Under the pieces are notes generated by a model. That model had not been told where the DNA came from. It searched no databases and saw only the letters and a program-made list of their open reading frames with translations. The position numbers and the translations under genes were made by a program. A stretch of DNA of 64,000 bases. Source: CAYYYW01 sp964476245. GTDB taxonomy: Bacteria > Patescibacteriota > Microgenomatia > UBA1406 > HO2-37-13b. Below are positions 34,570-42,704 of the stretch, piece after piece (the stretch's first letter is position 1; every line of letters starts with the position of its first letter). Location of the stretch: the NCBI GenBank assembly GCA_964476245.1, contig CAYYYW010000001.1, positions 1 to 64,000 on the forward strand, given 5' to 3'.

Positions 34570-36339
34570 TTATTCAAAAGCTGAATGAATAAACGAGCTA
34601 AATTTATCGTTTCTTTCCATCCGCTTTTTATAATCAATATCAACCGGACTATAAGAAATTTGGGGATGGACTCGAGGACTAAACCAATCTCTCAAATCAG
34701 TCAAGACTTCACTAGCTTTACTACCTTCTCTATTAAGAACGTCTTGAAAATTATCCCACTGATTAATTTTATCACAAGCCGAGGCCGTGGATTCAGTCTT
34801 ACCAAATGACTCTCTTAAATTATCAGCTAAATAAATCAAGAATTCATTGGCTTCTTCGCATGAATCAAATACCCCTTGAGGAGTATGATTTAATATTGCT
34901 TCAATTAAGGTTTGGTTAATGTGGGCTTGACTATTAATCAACGCTTCTACGATTAATGAGCGAATTCCATCATCAGAACCTAGCCCAACATTATTAAGGA
35001 TATTGATAATAGTTGGTAAACAATAAGGCAGAAATAAATGAGAACCAACAATTAACTTTAAATGTGCGTTCATGTGCTTCTCTCCTGACATGACTCGTTT
35101 CGCTAAAGCAGTTATTTCTTCCCGAATGTTTTTGTTTCTCCACTCTTCAATTTCCCACGAACCTATAATTTGATGATCGCCAACATTACCCAACATAACG
35201 GTAAATTCGATGACTTTGGCAAGAGTCTCTTCAGAGTCGAACCGTTCTACCTCTCTAACACGAAAATCATAGTCGGTAAAATAAGGCAGAGCGTCAACAA
35301 AATTAAAAGCGATTGCTTTTTCTTCTTTAGACTTATCAACTAGGTGACATCTTAGCCTGTTCCCCCATTTTATATTATGAGTTGAGGCAAAAACACTAAT
35401 ATGATCGGCCATAAAAATAGCTATTTTTTTCATTAAATCATCTTTAATTTCTAGCGGATCTCCCGTCAATGAATAGAATACCAAGTCTACATCACCTAAC
35501 GCGGCGGCTCCATCTGATAAAAATACCGCCGCCTCTTCGGTTATTTGTCGACCGGGAACAATTGAAAAATTGCCAACAAAAGAAGCCGGTAATTTAGACT
35601 GACATAATCTCGCCAGTAATTCTCTCAGCTCGCTTGAAATAGCTTGATCAACATTAGTTAAGTTGGTTTCTTTAAGGAGCGAAAGTGCTTCTAACTTCCC
35701 TATCTCACAATCTAAATCATTAATGACAGACTGCCAGTCAGACTCATTCCCTATCCATTTCTTTACTTCTGGCAACAGTAATTCTCGATAAAAGACACGA
35801 TTATTTGAATATCCATCAGGAAAATTGCCTAAGAATATATCAGTAGCATGCTGACCAAATAAATCTTGCAACCGGACATGATAATCAAGCAACATCTGAA
35901 GTTTGTCTATTTCATTAACCGCCAAAACTAAAACTGATTCCTTGGCTAATTGATCACCTAAGTAAGGGATTTTCCTCAGCATAGCTGCTTTTCTCTCTAA
36001 AAAAGATAAAGAATCGTTCTCACTTGGTAAAATGGTTAAACTAACAGATTTTTGATCAACATCTTGATTAACTAATTGTTTTCCATGTCTGGGGTCGCTT
36101 AATTCATAAATTAAACCAGCCGCCACAATTGAATCTCGTTCGGGATAATCTGGCGGTAAAAGATTATTTAAGGCTAAAGCCACTCTTTGAGCATGGTTTA
36201 AGAAGGTGTCATAAGGATTGACGTTGCTTAGTTTATTAGCCAAACGCTCTCTTACCAAATTATAAGCTGTAAAAACTAAAGGATGATTTTCCTCTGTCTC
36301 TGTAAAATATTTTTCTGCTTCGATAATATTTTGTGTCAT
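34570..36339 (-). CDS. Large unknown protein with HD-like N-terminus
   Basis: 589 aa, no signal peptide or membrane helix. Residues about 45-90 (FLNHAQRVALALNNLLPPDY ... AAGLIYEL) resemble the start of a RelA/SpoT-type HD domain, but the HD pair itself is replaced by YEL. A central segment has LGDVDLVFYS, reminiscent of a nucleotidyltransferase GDxD site, without other support. The C-terminal third is helical. It converges on the GalT-like gene with 2 bp between stops. Function unknown. Confidence 0.45.
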   Translation of the reverse strand: MTQNIIEAEKYFTETEENHPLVFTAYNLVRERLANKLSNVNPYDTFLNHAQRVALALNNLLPPDYPERDSIVAAGLIYELSDPRHGKQLVNQDVDQKSVSLTILPSENDSLSFLERKAAMLRKIPYLGDQLAKESVLVLAVNEIDKLQMLLDYHVRLQDLFGQHATDIFLGNFPDGYSNNRVFYRELLLPEVKKWIGNESDWQSVINDLDCEIGKLEALSLLKETNLTNVDQAISSELRELLARLCQSKLPASFVGNFSIVPGRQITEEAAVFLSDGAAALGDVDLVFYSLTGDPLEIKDDLMKKIAIFMADHISVFASTHNIKWGNRLRCHLVDKSKEEKAIAFNFVDALPYFTDYDFRVREVERFDSEETLAKVIEFTVMLGNVGDHQIIGSWEIEEWRNKNIREEITALAKRVMSGEKHMNAHLKLIVGSHLFLPYCLPTIINILNNVGLGSDDGIRSLIVEALINSQAHINQTLIEAILNHTPQGVFDSCEEANEFLIYLADNLRESFGKTESTASACDKINQWDNFQDVLNREGSKASEVLTDLRDWFSPRVHPQISYSPVDIDYKKRMERNDKFSSFIHSAFE

Positions 36340-36643
36340 AAGCCCCTATATTGTACAAAATTCATTGACTTTATCCTTATTATACCATTCTATAGGATAT
36401 TCGGGGATAATTTTGATGCCATCGTCTCAAAATTTGTGGACTTTTAGAGTTTAAAATTAACAGGCGATCCGCACGGTAAATTTAAACCAGTTTAAATTGT
36501 CAGTACTTTTAATTTTTTTATACCCCTTCGCCCCGCTAAGCGGGGCTTCTGTAGGTATATACTCCCGATTAAATCGGGACAAAATCAAAACAGAGTGGTA
36601 TAGTATAATTAAGAAACGTAACAAAGCCTTTATCTGTTTCTTA
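36340..36643. other. Gene-free region with hairpins upstream of tRNA-Leu
   Basis: It contains the AGTTTAAAATTAACAGGCGA repeat (36448-36476), the hairpin GCCCCGCTAAGCGGGGC (36530-36546) and the hairpin TCCCGATTAAATCGGGA (36563-36579). A TATAAT-like box lies at about 36603-36608 before the tRNA. No ORF is credible. Confidence 0.5.
36448..36476. repeat. AGTTTAAAATYAACAGGCGATC repeat, copy 2
   Basis: AGTTTAAAATTAACAGGCGA followed by TCCGCACGG. Partner at 17875-17902. Confidence 0.45.
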
Positions 36644-36726
36644 GCCAGAGTGGTGAAATGGCAGACACGCACGCTTCAGGGGCGTGTGCTCGTAAGAGCG
36701 TGGGAGTTCAACTCTCCCCTCTGGCA
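36644..36726 (+). tRNA. tRNA-Leu (CAG)
   Basis: 83 nt. Acceptor GCCAGAG/CTCTGGC, anticodon arm CACGC-TTCAGGG-GCGTG (anticodon CAG), long variable arm as expected for class II, T-loop GTTCAAC, discriminator A. CCA is not encoded. Confidence 0.93.
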
Positions 36727-36728
36727 CT

Positions 36729-36799
36729 ACGGCGGGCAGGCAGGTACGCTTCAGGAGCGTATGCCGCAAGGCGTAGAGGTTCAAATCCTCCTCGAGGCA
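36729..36799 (+). pseudogene. Degenerate tRNA-Leu (CAG) copy
   Basis: The anticodon arm TACGC-TTCAGGA-GCGTA, a variable arm GCCGCAAGGC, a T-arm (AGAGG-TTCAAAT-CCTCC) and the 3' acceptor strand TCGAGGCA are present. The 5' acceptor strand complementary to it is missing; GGCGGGCAGGCAGG stands where the acceptor and D-arm should be. Confidence 0.55.
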
Positions 36800-36800
36800 C

Positions 36801-36840
36801 TTTGGCAGGCAGGTACGCACGGTTCAGGGCCGTGTTCTCG
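36801..36840 (+). pseudogene. Truncated tRNA-Leu (CAG) fragment
   Basis: It shares GGCAGGCAGGTACGC with the preceding degenerate copy and has the anticodon arm CACGG-TTCAGGG-CCGTG. The sequence loses similarity about 16 bp before the palindrome at 36856, so the 3' half is missing. Confidence 0.5.
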
Positions 36841-36855
36841 AATATGACCATTTTT

Positions 36856-36887
36856 ACCATCTCGATCACGGCCGTTATCAAGATAGT
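36856..36887. repeat. 32-bp palindrome, family 1, CGGCCG core (3' side of unit 2)
   Basis: Left half ACCATCTCGATCACGG, right half CCGTTATCAAGATAGT. It overlaps the last codons and stop (36878) of the second PaaX/Cas2-like gene. Confidence 0.82.
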
Positions 36888-37468
36888 AATCCAAAATATC
36901 TTTTTACCTGTTCTTCATTCTCAATCTCATCAGCAGTTATATAACTTATATACTTTGCCCCTTCCACTATTTTCTTCACCAACCCAATCTCTTTTTTACA
37001 TTGATAAGGAAATATATAAACGCTTTGTTGATACTGGTAAAACCCAATCTCGCGCAAAAAGTTCCTCAAGTAATCTCTCTTATTCCTTTGATCTTCCGGC
37101 ACGTCAAAAATAATAATAAACCATTTACCATTCCATCTTTTTTTTCTTCTTTTAAGAGTCAATAATGGTTTAAGAGAGTATTTTAAAATCACCGGAGTCC
37201 AGCCAGATTTTAAATATACATGGGCTTCGCCATTTTTTTCAATTATTTGAATCAGCTCTTTTTTCTCAAGATTTTTCAGTACTCTTTTTATTTTCTTTTC
37301 GGAGATTTTCCTGTTATTTAATTCTTTTATTAAGCTTAAAATCGTACCAAATACTATCGGAAAGTTGGGGGTTACAAGAAATGTACCTCCAAGAAGTATC
37401 CCCAACCCTATGCTCGACAAGACTATCTGACGTAATTCACCATGCTTGAATTTATTTTCTTCTTCCAT
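36878..37468 (-). CDS. PaaX-like / Cas2-like domain protein, paralogue 2
   Basis: 196 aa, with the same architecture as the 7551 gene: a hydrophobic N-terminal segment (about 12-45), a winged-helix-like region (about 54-86) and a Cas2-like fold (WFIIIFDVPEDQRNKRDYLR with D122, FLREIGFYQYQQSVYIFPYQ). The conserved blocks NGKWF, FDVPE, QRNKRDYLR and SVY-FPY are shared; the rest differs, so the copies are old. It is bracketed by palindromes with CGGCCG cores at 36856-36887 and 37480-37511. TATAAT at 37480-37475 touches the upstream palindrome and ends 7 nt before the ATG, so a protein bound there would cover the promoter. Confidence 0.75.
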   Translation of the reverse strand: MEEENKFKHGELRQIVLSSIGLGILLGGTFLVTPNFPIVFGTILSLIKELNNRKISEKKIKRVLKNLEKKELIQIIEKNGEAHVYLKSGWTPVILKYSLKPLLTLKRRKKRWNGKWFIIIFDVPEDQRNKRDYLRNFLREIGFYQYQQSVYIFPYQCKKEIGLVKKIVEGAKYISYITADEIENEEQVKRYFGLLS

Positions 37469-37479
37469 ATTACTATTAT

Positions 37480-37511
37480 ACCAACTATATCACGGCCGTT
37501 GTTAAGATGGT
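37480..37511. repeat. 32-bp palindrome, family 1, CGGCCG core (5' side of unit 2)
   Basis: Left half ACCAACTATATCACGG, right half CCGTTGTTAAGATGGT. It overlaps the -10 box and covers the -35 region of the PaaX/Cas2-like gene. Confidence 0.82.
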
Positions 37512-37587
37512 AATTTAATTATTAATTAAGGATTGTAATTCATGATGAATTCTGTAAATAATTTATGGTAAAATATTTTGAAACATT

Positions 37588-37673
37588 GGAGAGGTGGCTG
37601 AGTGGTCCAAAGCGAAGGTTTGCTAAACCTTTGAGCAGCAATGCTCGCGCGGGTTCGAATCCCGCCCTCTCCG
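37588..37673 (+). tRNA. tRNA-Ser (GCT)
   Basis: 86 nt. Acceptor GGAGAGG/CCTCTCC, anticodon arm AAGGT-TTGCTAA-ACCTT (anticodon GCT), class II variable arm AGCAGCAATGCT, T-loop GGTTCGAATCC, discriminator G. CCA is not encoded. The downstream 100 bp contain TCGAAGC-type inverted repeats. Confidence 0.95.
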
Positions 37674-37898
37674 CCTTCGCTTCGTCGAAGCTCGAAAGAG
37701 CGAGAACGAGCTTCTTGAAGCTACGGCGAGACACAGTCCGCTTTCACCCGCCGAAGCTCTATCGAAGTCGGGATTCATTAGTTTCCTATTTTGCTTTCCA
37801 AAATAAATATATTGCTTTTAATTTCGAAATATATCTCAAATCCTGCTTAAGAAGAGCGCTTATGAAAAAGTATAATTTCATGTGTTAAAATAATTTAT

Positions 37899-38654
37899 AT
37901 GAAAATAACAATTTTATGTGAAAACGCAGCCGGTCATGAATTGGCCAGATACTGCTTAGCAGAATGGGGTTTTTCAGCTTTTGTTCAAGTAAACGACGTG
38001 AATATTCTTTTTGATACCGGTCATACAGAAGTTTATAAACATAATGCTGAACAACTCAAAATTGATTTAAATAATACTCATTTTGTTGTTTTATCTCATT
38101 ATCACTGGGATCATACTGGTGGTTTACGATTCCATAATTTAAAAACAAAAAAGAAAATTATTCTTCACCCTCAAATCCTTGAAAAATTACCTCAAGATGA
38201 ATCACAAAGAATCAGGCACGATTTTCAAATAGTGACATCAAATAAACCTCTCGAGTTTTCCAAAAATATTTATTATTTGGGAGAAATTCCAAGAAAAACG
38301 AATTTTGAAAAGGGTAGATACAAAGACGATCCTATGCTGGATGATTCCGCCTTGGCGATTAAAACAGCAAAAGGCGCTATAGTAATTACGGGTTGTTCTC
38401 ACTCTGGTGTTTGTAATATCTGCCAATACGCTAAAGAAGTAACAGGACAAAAATTATATGCCGTACTTGGAGGACTTCACTTATTTGAAAATGATAAAAA
38501 AGCGATTGAAGGAACAATAAAATATTTTAGGACAGAGAAACCTAAATTCCTTTTTCCAATGCATTGTGTTGATCTTCCGGCGATGGTTGAATTTTACCAT
38601 AATTTCGGATGCAAGAAGTATTCGTCAGGCGACACAATTCAACTTGATTGTTAG
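37899..38654 (+). CDS. MBL-fold metallohydrolase (MptA/DHPS-like subgroup)
   Basis: 251 aa. The metal site SHYHWDHTGG (H67, H69, D71, H72), a second His region in ITGCSHSGVCN and a C-terminal FPMHC. GCSHSGVCN is typical of the subgroup that includes archaeal RFA-P/DHPS-annotated enzymes, but the actual substrate of bacterial members is unclear. Cytosolic, no signal. TAAAAT at 37886-37891 is 8 nt before the ATG. Confidence 0.8.
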   Translation: MKITILCENAAGHELARYCLAEWGFSAFVQVNDVNILFDTGHTEVYKHNAEQLKIDLNNTHFVVLSHYHWDHTGGLRFHNLKTKKKIILHPQILEKLPQDESQRIRHDFQIVTSNKPLEFSKNIYYLGEIPRKTNFEKGRYKDDPMLDDSALAIKTAKGAIVITGCSHSGVCNICQYAKEVTGQKLYAVLGGLHLFENDKKAIEGTIKYFRTEKPKFLFPMHCVDLPAMVEFYHNFGCKKYSSGDTIQLDC

Positions 38655-38696
38655 ACGATTAGTTTTAATCTGATTTACGCATTTTAAAATAAAATA

Positions 38697-39110
38697 ATGA
38701 AAATATATTTTGCCGGTTCTATCCGCGGTGGTGGAAGTGATTCTAAATTATATAAACAGATAATTCTACACTTAAAAAAGTATGGGACTGTAATCGGCGG
38801 CGAACATGCAGATAAAAAAATCCTTTCCACGACTGATGATAAATCAGTTAATGACCAATTTATTTATAATAGAGATAGGAAAAGATTGGACGAAGCTGAT
38901 GTACTTGTTGCCGAAGTAACAACTCCTTCCTTAGGTGTAGGATATGAAATTGGTGTTTCGGTTAAAAGCAAAAAGAGAGTCTTATGTTTATTTCGTCAGA
39001 TAAATGGAAAAAAACTTTCTGCCATGATTGCGGGATCGCCTGATATAACAATTGACGAATACAAAAATCTAGATGAAGCAAAAAAGAAAATCGATGAATT
39101 CTTCAAATAA
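38697..39110 (+). CDS. Nucleoside 2-deoxyribosyltransferase / DNPH1-like N-glycosidase
   Basis: 137 aa. MKIYFAGSIRGG start, NDQFIYNRDRKRLDEADVLVAEVTTPSLGVGYEIG with the catalytic Glu in the GYEIG region and the conserved Asp in the EAD motif. Members cleave the glycosidic bond of deoxynucleotides (DNPH1) or transfer deoxyribose. It probably acts in nucleotide salvage or sanitisation. TAAAAT at 38685-38690 is 7 nt before the ATG. Confidence 0.8.
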   Translation: MKIYFAGSIRGGGSDSKLYKQIILHLKKYGTVIGGEHADKKILSTTDDKSVNDQFIYNRDRKRLDEADVLVAEVTTPSLGVGYEIGVSVKSKKRVLCLFRQINGKKLSAMIAGSPDITIDEYKNLDEAKKKIDEFFK

Positions 39111-39123
39111 AACGGCGGGTAGC

Positions 39124-39163
39124 AACCGCTTCGGTTGACAAAGCATTAGCACAACAATCAAAT
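39124..39163. repeat. 3'-end hairpin repeat, family 2 (diverged)
   Basis: Hairpin AACCGCTTCGGTT (39124-39136) followed by a tail ending ACAACAATC, 13 bp after the stop of the DNPH1-like gene. The remaining 150 bp up to 39316 show no feature. Confidence 0.4.
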
Positions 39164-39316
39164 CTCCCACCTTTGGCGTACGGGCTTTTCCTCATTTCAT
39201 TGCTTAAATTAATTTTATTTGATAGCATAGAAGCGTCCAACAATGGAAAAAAACAGAATATTTAATTCAAAAAAATATTAACAATAAATTTCAAATCTAC
39301 CTTTTGCCAAAATCAA

Positions 39317-39907
39317 ATGGGCATTATTATTAAGACAAAATTGTTCCGCAAATTAGCCCGCGTCAGCGTAATAATTGTTGGTCTTTATTTTATTTTCAAC
39401 GCCTTCCTTCTTCATAACACCACCCCAAACCCGCCTCCCACCCCAAACGAAAAACTCTCCCCTACCCCCACCCCAACAATTCAACTGTTTAAAGTAACCA
39501 GAGTAATTGACGGAGATACGATTGTTTTGGAAAATAAAAAGATTGTTCGTTATATTGGCGTTGATACACCGGAAATTAAAAGTAAAACCGACAGCGCCTG
39601 TTATGCCCAAGAAGCAAAATTGGCTAATGAAAAACTCGTTCTTGAAAAAATGGTGAGATTAGAAAAAGACGTCTCCGAAACTGATATATATAAAAGACTT
39701 CTTCGTTATGTTTATGTTGATAACCCTTCGACAAGCTCAGGACAAGTAGTTTTTGTCAATGAATATTTGGTAAAAGAAGGTTACGCTCTTTTAGCTACCT
39801 ATCCACCTGACGTTAAGTATCAACCAATCTTTCAAAAAGCTTTAACATACGCCCGGGAGAATAACAAGGGGTTGTGGAACGAAAACGTGTGTAAGGACAC
39901 GAAGTGA
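39317..39907 (+). CDS. Secreted/membrane thermonuclease (SNase-like)
   Basis: 196 aa. An N-terminal membrane segment (about 12-32), a Pro/Thr linker and an SNase domain (about 55-190): VTRVIDGDTIVLE, VRYIGVDTPEIK (catalytic Arg and Glu) and DIYKRLLRYVYV (second Arg), then ALTYARENNKGLW. It would cut DNA/RNA outside the membrane, as is common for scavenging in small-genome bacteria. Residues 136-143, NPSTSSGQ, are a repeat-derived insert in the loop after the second Arg. Confidence 0.86.
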   Translation: MGIIIKTKLFRKLARVSVIIVGLYFIFNAFLLHNTTPNPPPTPNEKLSPTPTPTIQLFKVTRVIDGDTIVLENKKIVRYIGVDTPEIKSKTDSACYAQEAKLANEKLVLEKMVRLEKDVSETDIYKRLLRYVYVDNPSTSSGQVVFVNEYLVKEGYALLATYPPDVKYQPIFQKALTYARENNKGLWNENVCKDTK

Positions 39908-39932
39908 AACGTCTTTTTGTATAATAAAAATA

Positions 39933-41312
39933 ATGGAAAGTTTGCATATTTTCAGAAAAATCCATCGCTCTGGAGTGGAAATAAAAATTAAAAGAAAAAA
40001 ATACCGCGTTTCCTACGATCGTCGCATTTGGGAAAAATTTCCCAAGTCTTTACACAAAGTCTTTGCCGACAGCCTAACTTATATAACTACCTGGCATTTG
40101 CCTTTAGTTGAAAAAGCCAAACTTGTCTATCACTTTAATCACCCTTTAATTGAACCGGTTTTTTTTAAAATTCTTCTTTATTCTATTCCCATGAACATTT
40201 TTGAATCTAAAAATGTTACGACATCAGAATTACTAAAAAAATTTTATAACGTTAATTTTCAAACCCAGTTTAAAGGATTAAATTTTCCTTACTCTGGGAA
40301 AAAAGTAAAAAAACAACTTAAAGAAAGAGCTATTGTTTTCTTCTCTTTTGGTAAAGACAGTCTTCTGACTTATGGTCTTTTACAAGAACTTGGGGTCAGT
40401 CCGATTTTAGTTTTTATGAAGGAGCCCCAAAGCGCTATTGAAAACGCTCATAAAAGAAAATTGGCTGATAGGTTTTATAAGAAATTTGAGGAGGAAATAG
40501 AATTTTTTCCTCTTTCTATCGGACGGCTTCGCCAAGAGACAGATATGGCTTGGGGTTGGGACATTATCCTTTCCCAGTACGCTTTTATTCTTGTACCTTA
40601 TTATTTTTATTATCAAGCCCGTTATCTCTTTTTCGGTAATGAACGGAGTTGTAATTTTTTTACGACCGATAAGGAAAACTATTTAATTAATCCTGTTTTT
40701 GAGCAAAGCGTTTCGTCCATGCAGCTTTTACAAAGTATTCCCAAGCTTTTCTTTATTCAAACTCATATTGGCAGTTTAATTGAACCAATTAATGAAATTT
40801 TTATTACTTATATTCTGCACCGTCGTTATCCTGACATTGCTCGGTTTCAAATGTCTTGTTTTTCTGAAGAAGAGGAAGCAAAGAAAAAGCGTTGGTGCGG
40901 AGTCTGCGAAAAATGCGCCCGAATTTATATCTTTTTTAAGGCTTTAGGGATTAGTCCGGAAAGGGTGGGTTTTTATAATAATGATATGCTCTCGGCAAAA
41001 AAAGAGGGCCTTTACGTTATTTTTAATAACGGTCAGGAAAAAAGCGCTTATGGGGAAAGCGGTCTGGGAAAAGACGAACAGCTTTTAGCCTTTTACCTTG
41101 CTTATAAAAACGGGGTGCGGGGCGAGTTAATTGATAAATTTAAATCTTTATATTTGGCGGAGACAGAAAAGAGAAAATATAAGTTAATTGACGAATGTTT
41201 TGGCATTCACTCTTCTCTCTCTCTTCCGTCAACTTTAAGAAAAAGAGTTTTGCGGATTTTTGAAAAGGAGAAAGAAAAAGTTTTAAACTATGTTTACAAA
41301 TTAGCCGGATGA
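39933..41312 (+). CDS. PP-loop ATPase-like protein with Cys pair
   Basis: 459 aa. VFFSFGKDSLLTYGLLQELG (about 132-151) is a PP-loop (SGGxDS variant), as in ATP-pyrophosphatases that adenylate RNA or small molecules. Further on, RWCGVCEKCARIYIFF supplies three Cys, possibly a zinc or Fe-S site as in QueC-like enzymes. The N-terminal 120 residues are unassigned. Cytosolic. TATAAT at 39920-39925 is 8 nt before the ATG. The exact substrate is unknown. Confidence 0.65.
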   Translation: MESLHIFRKIHRSGVEIKIKRKKYRVSYDRRIWEKFPKSLHKVFADSLTYITTWHLPLVEKAKLVYHFNHPLIEPVFFKILLYSIPMNIFESKNVTTSELLKKFYNVNFQTQFKGLNFPYSGKKVKKQLKERAIVFFSFGKDSLLTYGLLQELGVSPILVFMKEPQSAIENAHKRKLADRFYKKFEEEIEFFPLSIGRLRQETDMAWGWDIILSQYAFILVPYYFYYQARYLFFGNERSCNFFTTDKENYLINPVFEQSVSSMQLLQSIPKLFFIQTHIGSLIEPINEIFITYILHRRYPDIARFQMSCFSEEEEAKKKRWCGVCEKCARIYIFFKALGISPERVGFYNNDMLSAKKEGLYVIFNNGQEKSAYGESGLGKDEQLLAFYLAYKNGVRGELIDKFKSLYLAETEKRKYKLIDECFGIHSSLSLPSTLRKRVLRIFEKEKEKVLNYVYKLAG

Positions 41313-41334
41313 ACCTTGCCATAACCCGAAATCC

Positions 41335-41374
41335 AACCTGACAGGTTGATTAACAGATTCATCTGGCAATCTAT
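41335..41374. repeat. 3'-end hairpin repeat, family 2
   Basis: Hairpin AACCTGACAGGTT (41335-41347) with a tail ending GGCAATCT against the stop of the minus-strand 41371 gene. It lies between convergent genes. Confidence 0.5.
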
Positions 41375-42348
41375 TTTAACAACGATTCTTCAAAACGTTT
41401 TGTACAAACAATTTGCGTGGTGGGACAATCATAACAATAGGTTATTTCCTCAACTACAGCTTTAAGTCCACGACGTTTAATAAGCGAAGTTTCTCTTGTT
41501 AAATTAGTTCCACAATCAAAACAAGTTGTCTCTAAGGTTTCTGATCTGGGATATGTCCTTAATACAGATTCTCTGGGAATGCCCCTTTTATGATCTGGGC
41601 AGTGATTTAGAACATACCAACTTCCCTCTAAATCAACCTTAATATGACAACTACATGGTGACCTCGCCTCTACCCCATACCCTCTTTGGGCTCTCCTCAA
41701 ATCTTCTGATGGAAGAGTAGAATGCTCAAGACAACGCTCAATCTCGGAAGTATCAATGTCAGTATAACCCATTTCCCAGTATTGATCTGCAGCCTCAAAA
41801 ACAATCCCTTCTTTCTTTAATCGAGCTTGGGTTAATAATCCAGTTGTCCATTGATCTTCTTTTGGTTCTTCTTGAAGTTTTAATTCAAACCTTACAAAAC
41901 CCGATTTTCCAAAAATAGGCTTTCTTTCTTCTTTTATTTGTTCAAATTGTTCTTCAGTTAGTTGAAGGTTATTTTCAAAGATAAAAACCTCACTACCTTT
42001 TTGATTTAATTTCTTCTTTAATTCCTCAAGCTCTTGCTGAAGTTCTTGAGAAGAAAAAAATCCGTTGACAATAACAATCGCTCGGGCGTAATTGGGATTA
42101 GGAAGACTTTCTGGTTTTCCATCAATCATCTGCCAGTTGTCTGAATTATAGATTGCTTGGAAAGCTTGTCCAGAAGTTAAATCAATAACAAGAGCTGGTC
42201 CTTCTGGTTTTTCTTGGAAAAGAGGATTTTTATCTAATTGCCGAATAACAGATTCTCCGTAACCTAGATCTTTTAAATGAGGAAAAATCTGAGCTTTCTC
42301 TCCTTCAATAGAAAATGCCAACTGTTGTGGAGGTGGTTTTTTTGCCAT
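41371..42348 (-). CDS. Unknown protein with C-terminal Cys-rich (zinc-ribbon-like) region
   Basis: 325 aa, cytosolic. The N-terminal half is a mixed alpha/beta region (ALVIDLTSGQAFQAIYNSDN, YARAIVIVNGFFSSQEL). A coiled-coil stretch follows (QQELEELKKKLNQKG). The C-terminal third carries HIKVDLEGSWYVLNHCPDH, TTCFDCGTNLTRE and TYCYDCPTTQIVC, suggesting metal binding. I recognise no family. Confidence 0.5.
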   Translation of the reverse strand: MAKKPPPQQLAFSIEGEKAQIFPHLKDLGYGESVIRQLDKNPLFQEKPEGPALVIDLTSGQAFQAIYNSDNWQMIDGKPESLPNPNYARAIVIVNGFFSSQELQQELEELKKKLNQKGSEVFIFENNLQLTEEQFEQIKEERKPIFGKSGFVRFELKLQEEPKEDQWTTGLLTQARLKKEGIVFEAADQYWEMGYTDIDTSEIERCLEHSTLPSEDLRRAQRGYGVEARSPCSCHIKVDLEGSWYVLNHCPDHKRGIPRESVLRTYPRSETLETTCFDCGTNLTRETSLIKRRGLKAVVEEITYCYDCPTTQIVCTKRFEESLLK

Positions 42349-42454
42349 CTTATTCTGGTGGTTATTTTATCATGTTTGTAAAAAAAAGTCTTTCTATAAG
42401 TCCAATCATAAGAGTTCACGGTCTTTGACAAAACTGTATCAGAATGCCACATTT

Positions 42455-42580
42455 TGTCATTCCCGCGCAGGCGGAAATCTATATAATTTGAGCTTTTAAG
42501 TTAATATAAATCTGGATTTCCCCTGTAGGGGACAATAGCCTGCTGGAGTTTACCCCGCCTTTGGCGGGGCAGGAATGACA
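42455..42580. repeat. REP-like element with TGTCATTCC/GGAATGACA ends
   Basis: The ends are inverted copies; the interior has GCGCAGGCGG and a second hairpin CCCCGCCTTTGGCGGGG. GTCATTCC-type ends also occur at 57399 and, in frame, in the prepilin peptidase (58902-59011). Confidence 0.6.
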
Positions 42581-42623
42581 CGTTTATGTCAAAAATTGTG
42601 AAATCTTACCTCCAATCAATTAC

Positions 42624-42655
42624 TTCACTTCAATTTATTAATATAATGAAGTGAA
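42624..42655. repeat. 32-bp AT-rich palindrome, family 3 (diverged)
   Basis: Half TTCACTTCAATTTATT, second half AATATAATGAAGTGAA, with few mismatches. Related to 17766-17791 and 52162-52187. Confidence 0.6.
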
Positions 42656-42704
42656 AACTATCACTCTTGAAAAGCAACTGCTTTTTTGCTCTAATAATAT
42701 CTAA

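Larger units (their letters stand above)
42349..42704. other. Gene-free region with two inverted repeats
   Basis: It holds a 126-bp element with mirrored ends TGTCATTCC...GGAATGACA (42455-42580) and a 32-bp AT-rich palindrome with TTCACTTCA...TGAAGTGAA ends (42624-42655). No ORF is credible. Confidence 0.6.

Noticed and set aside
40012..40024. CTACGATCGTCGC in the PP-loop gene
   Set aside because: Core-only match without arms; normal coding sequence.
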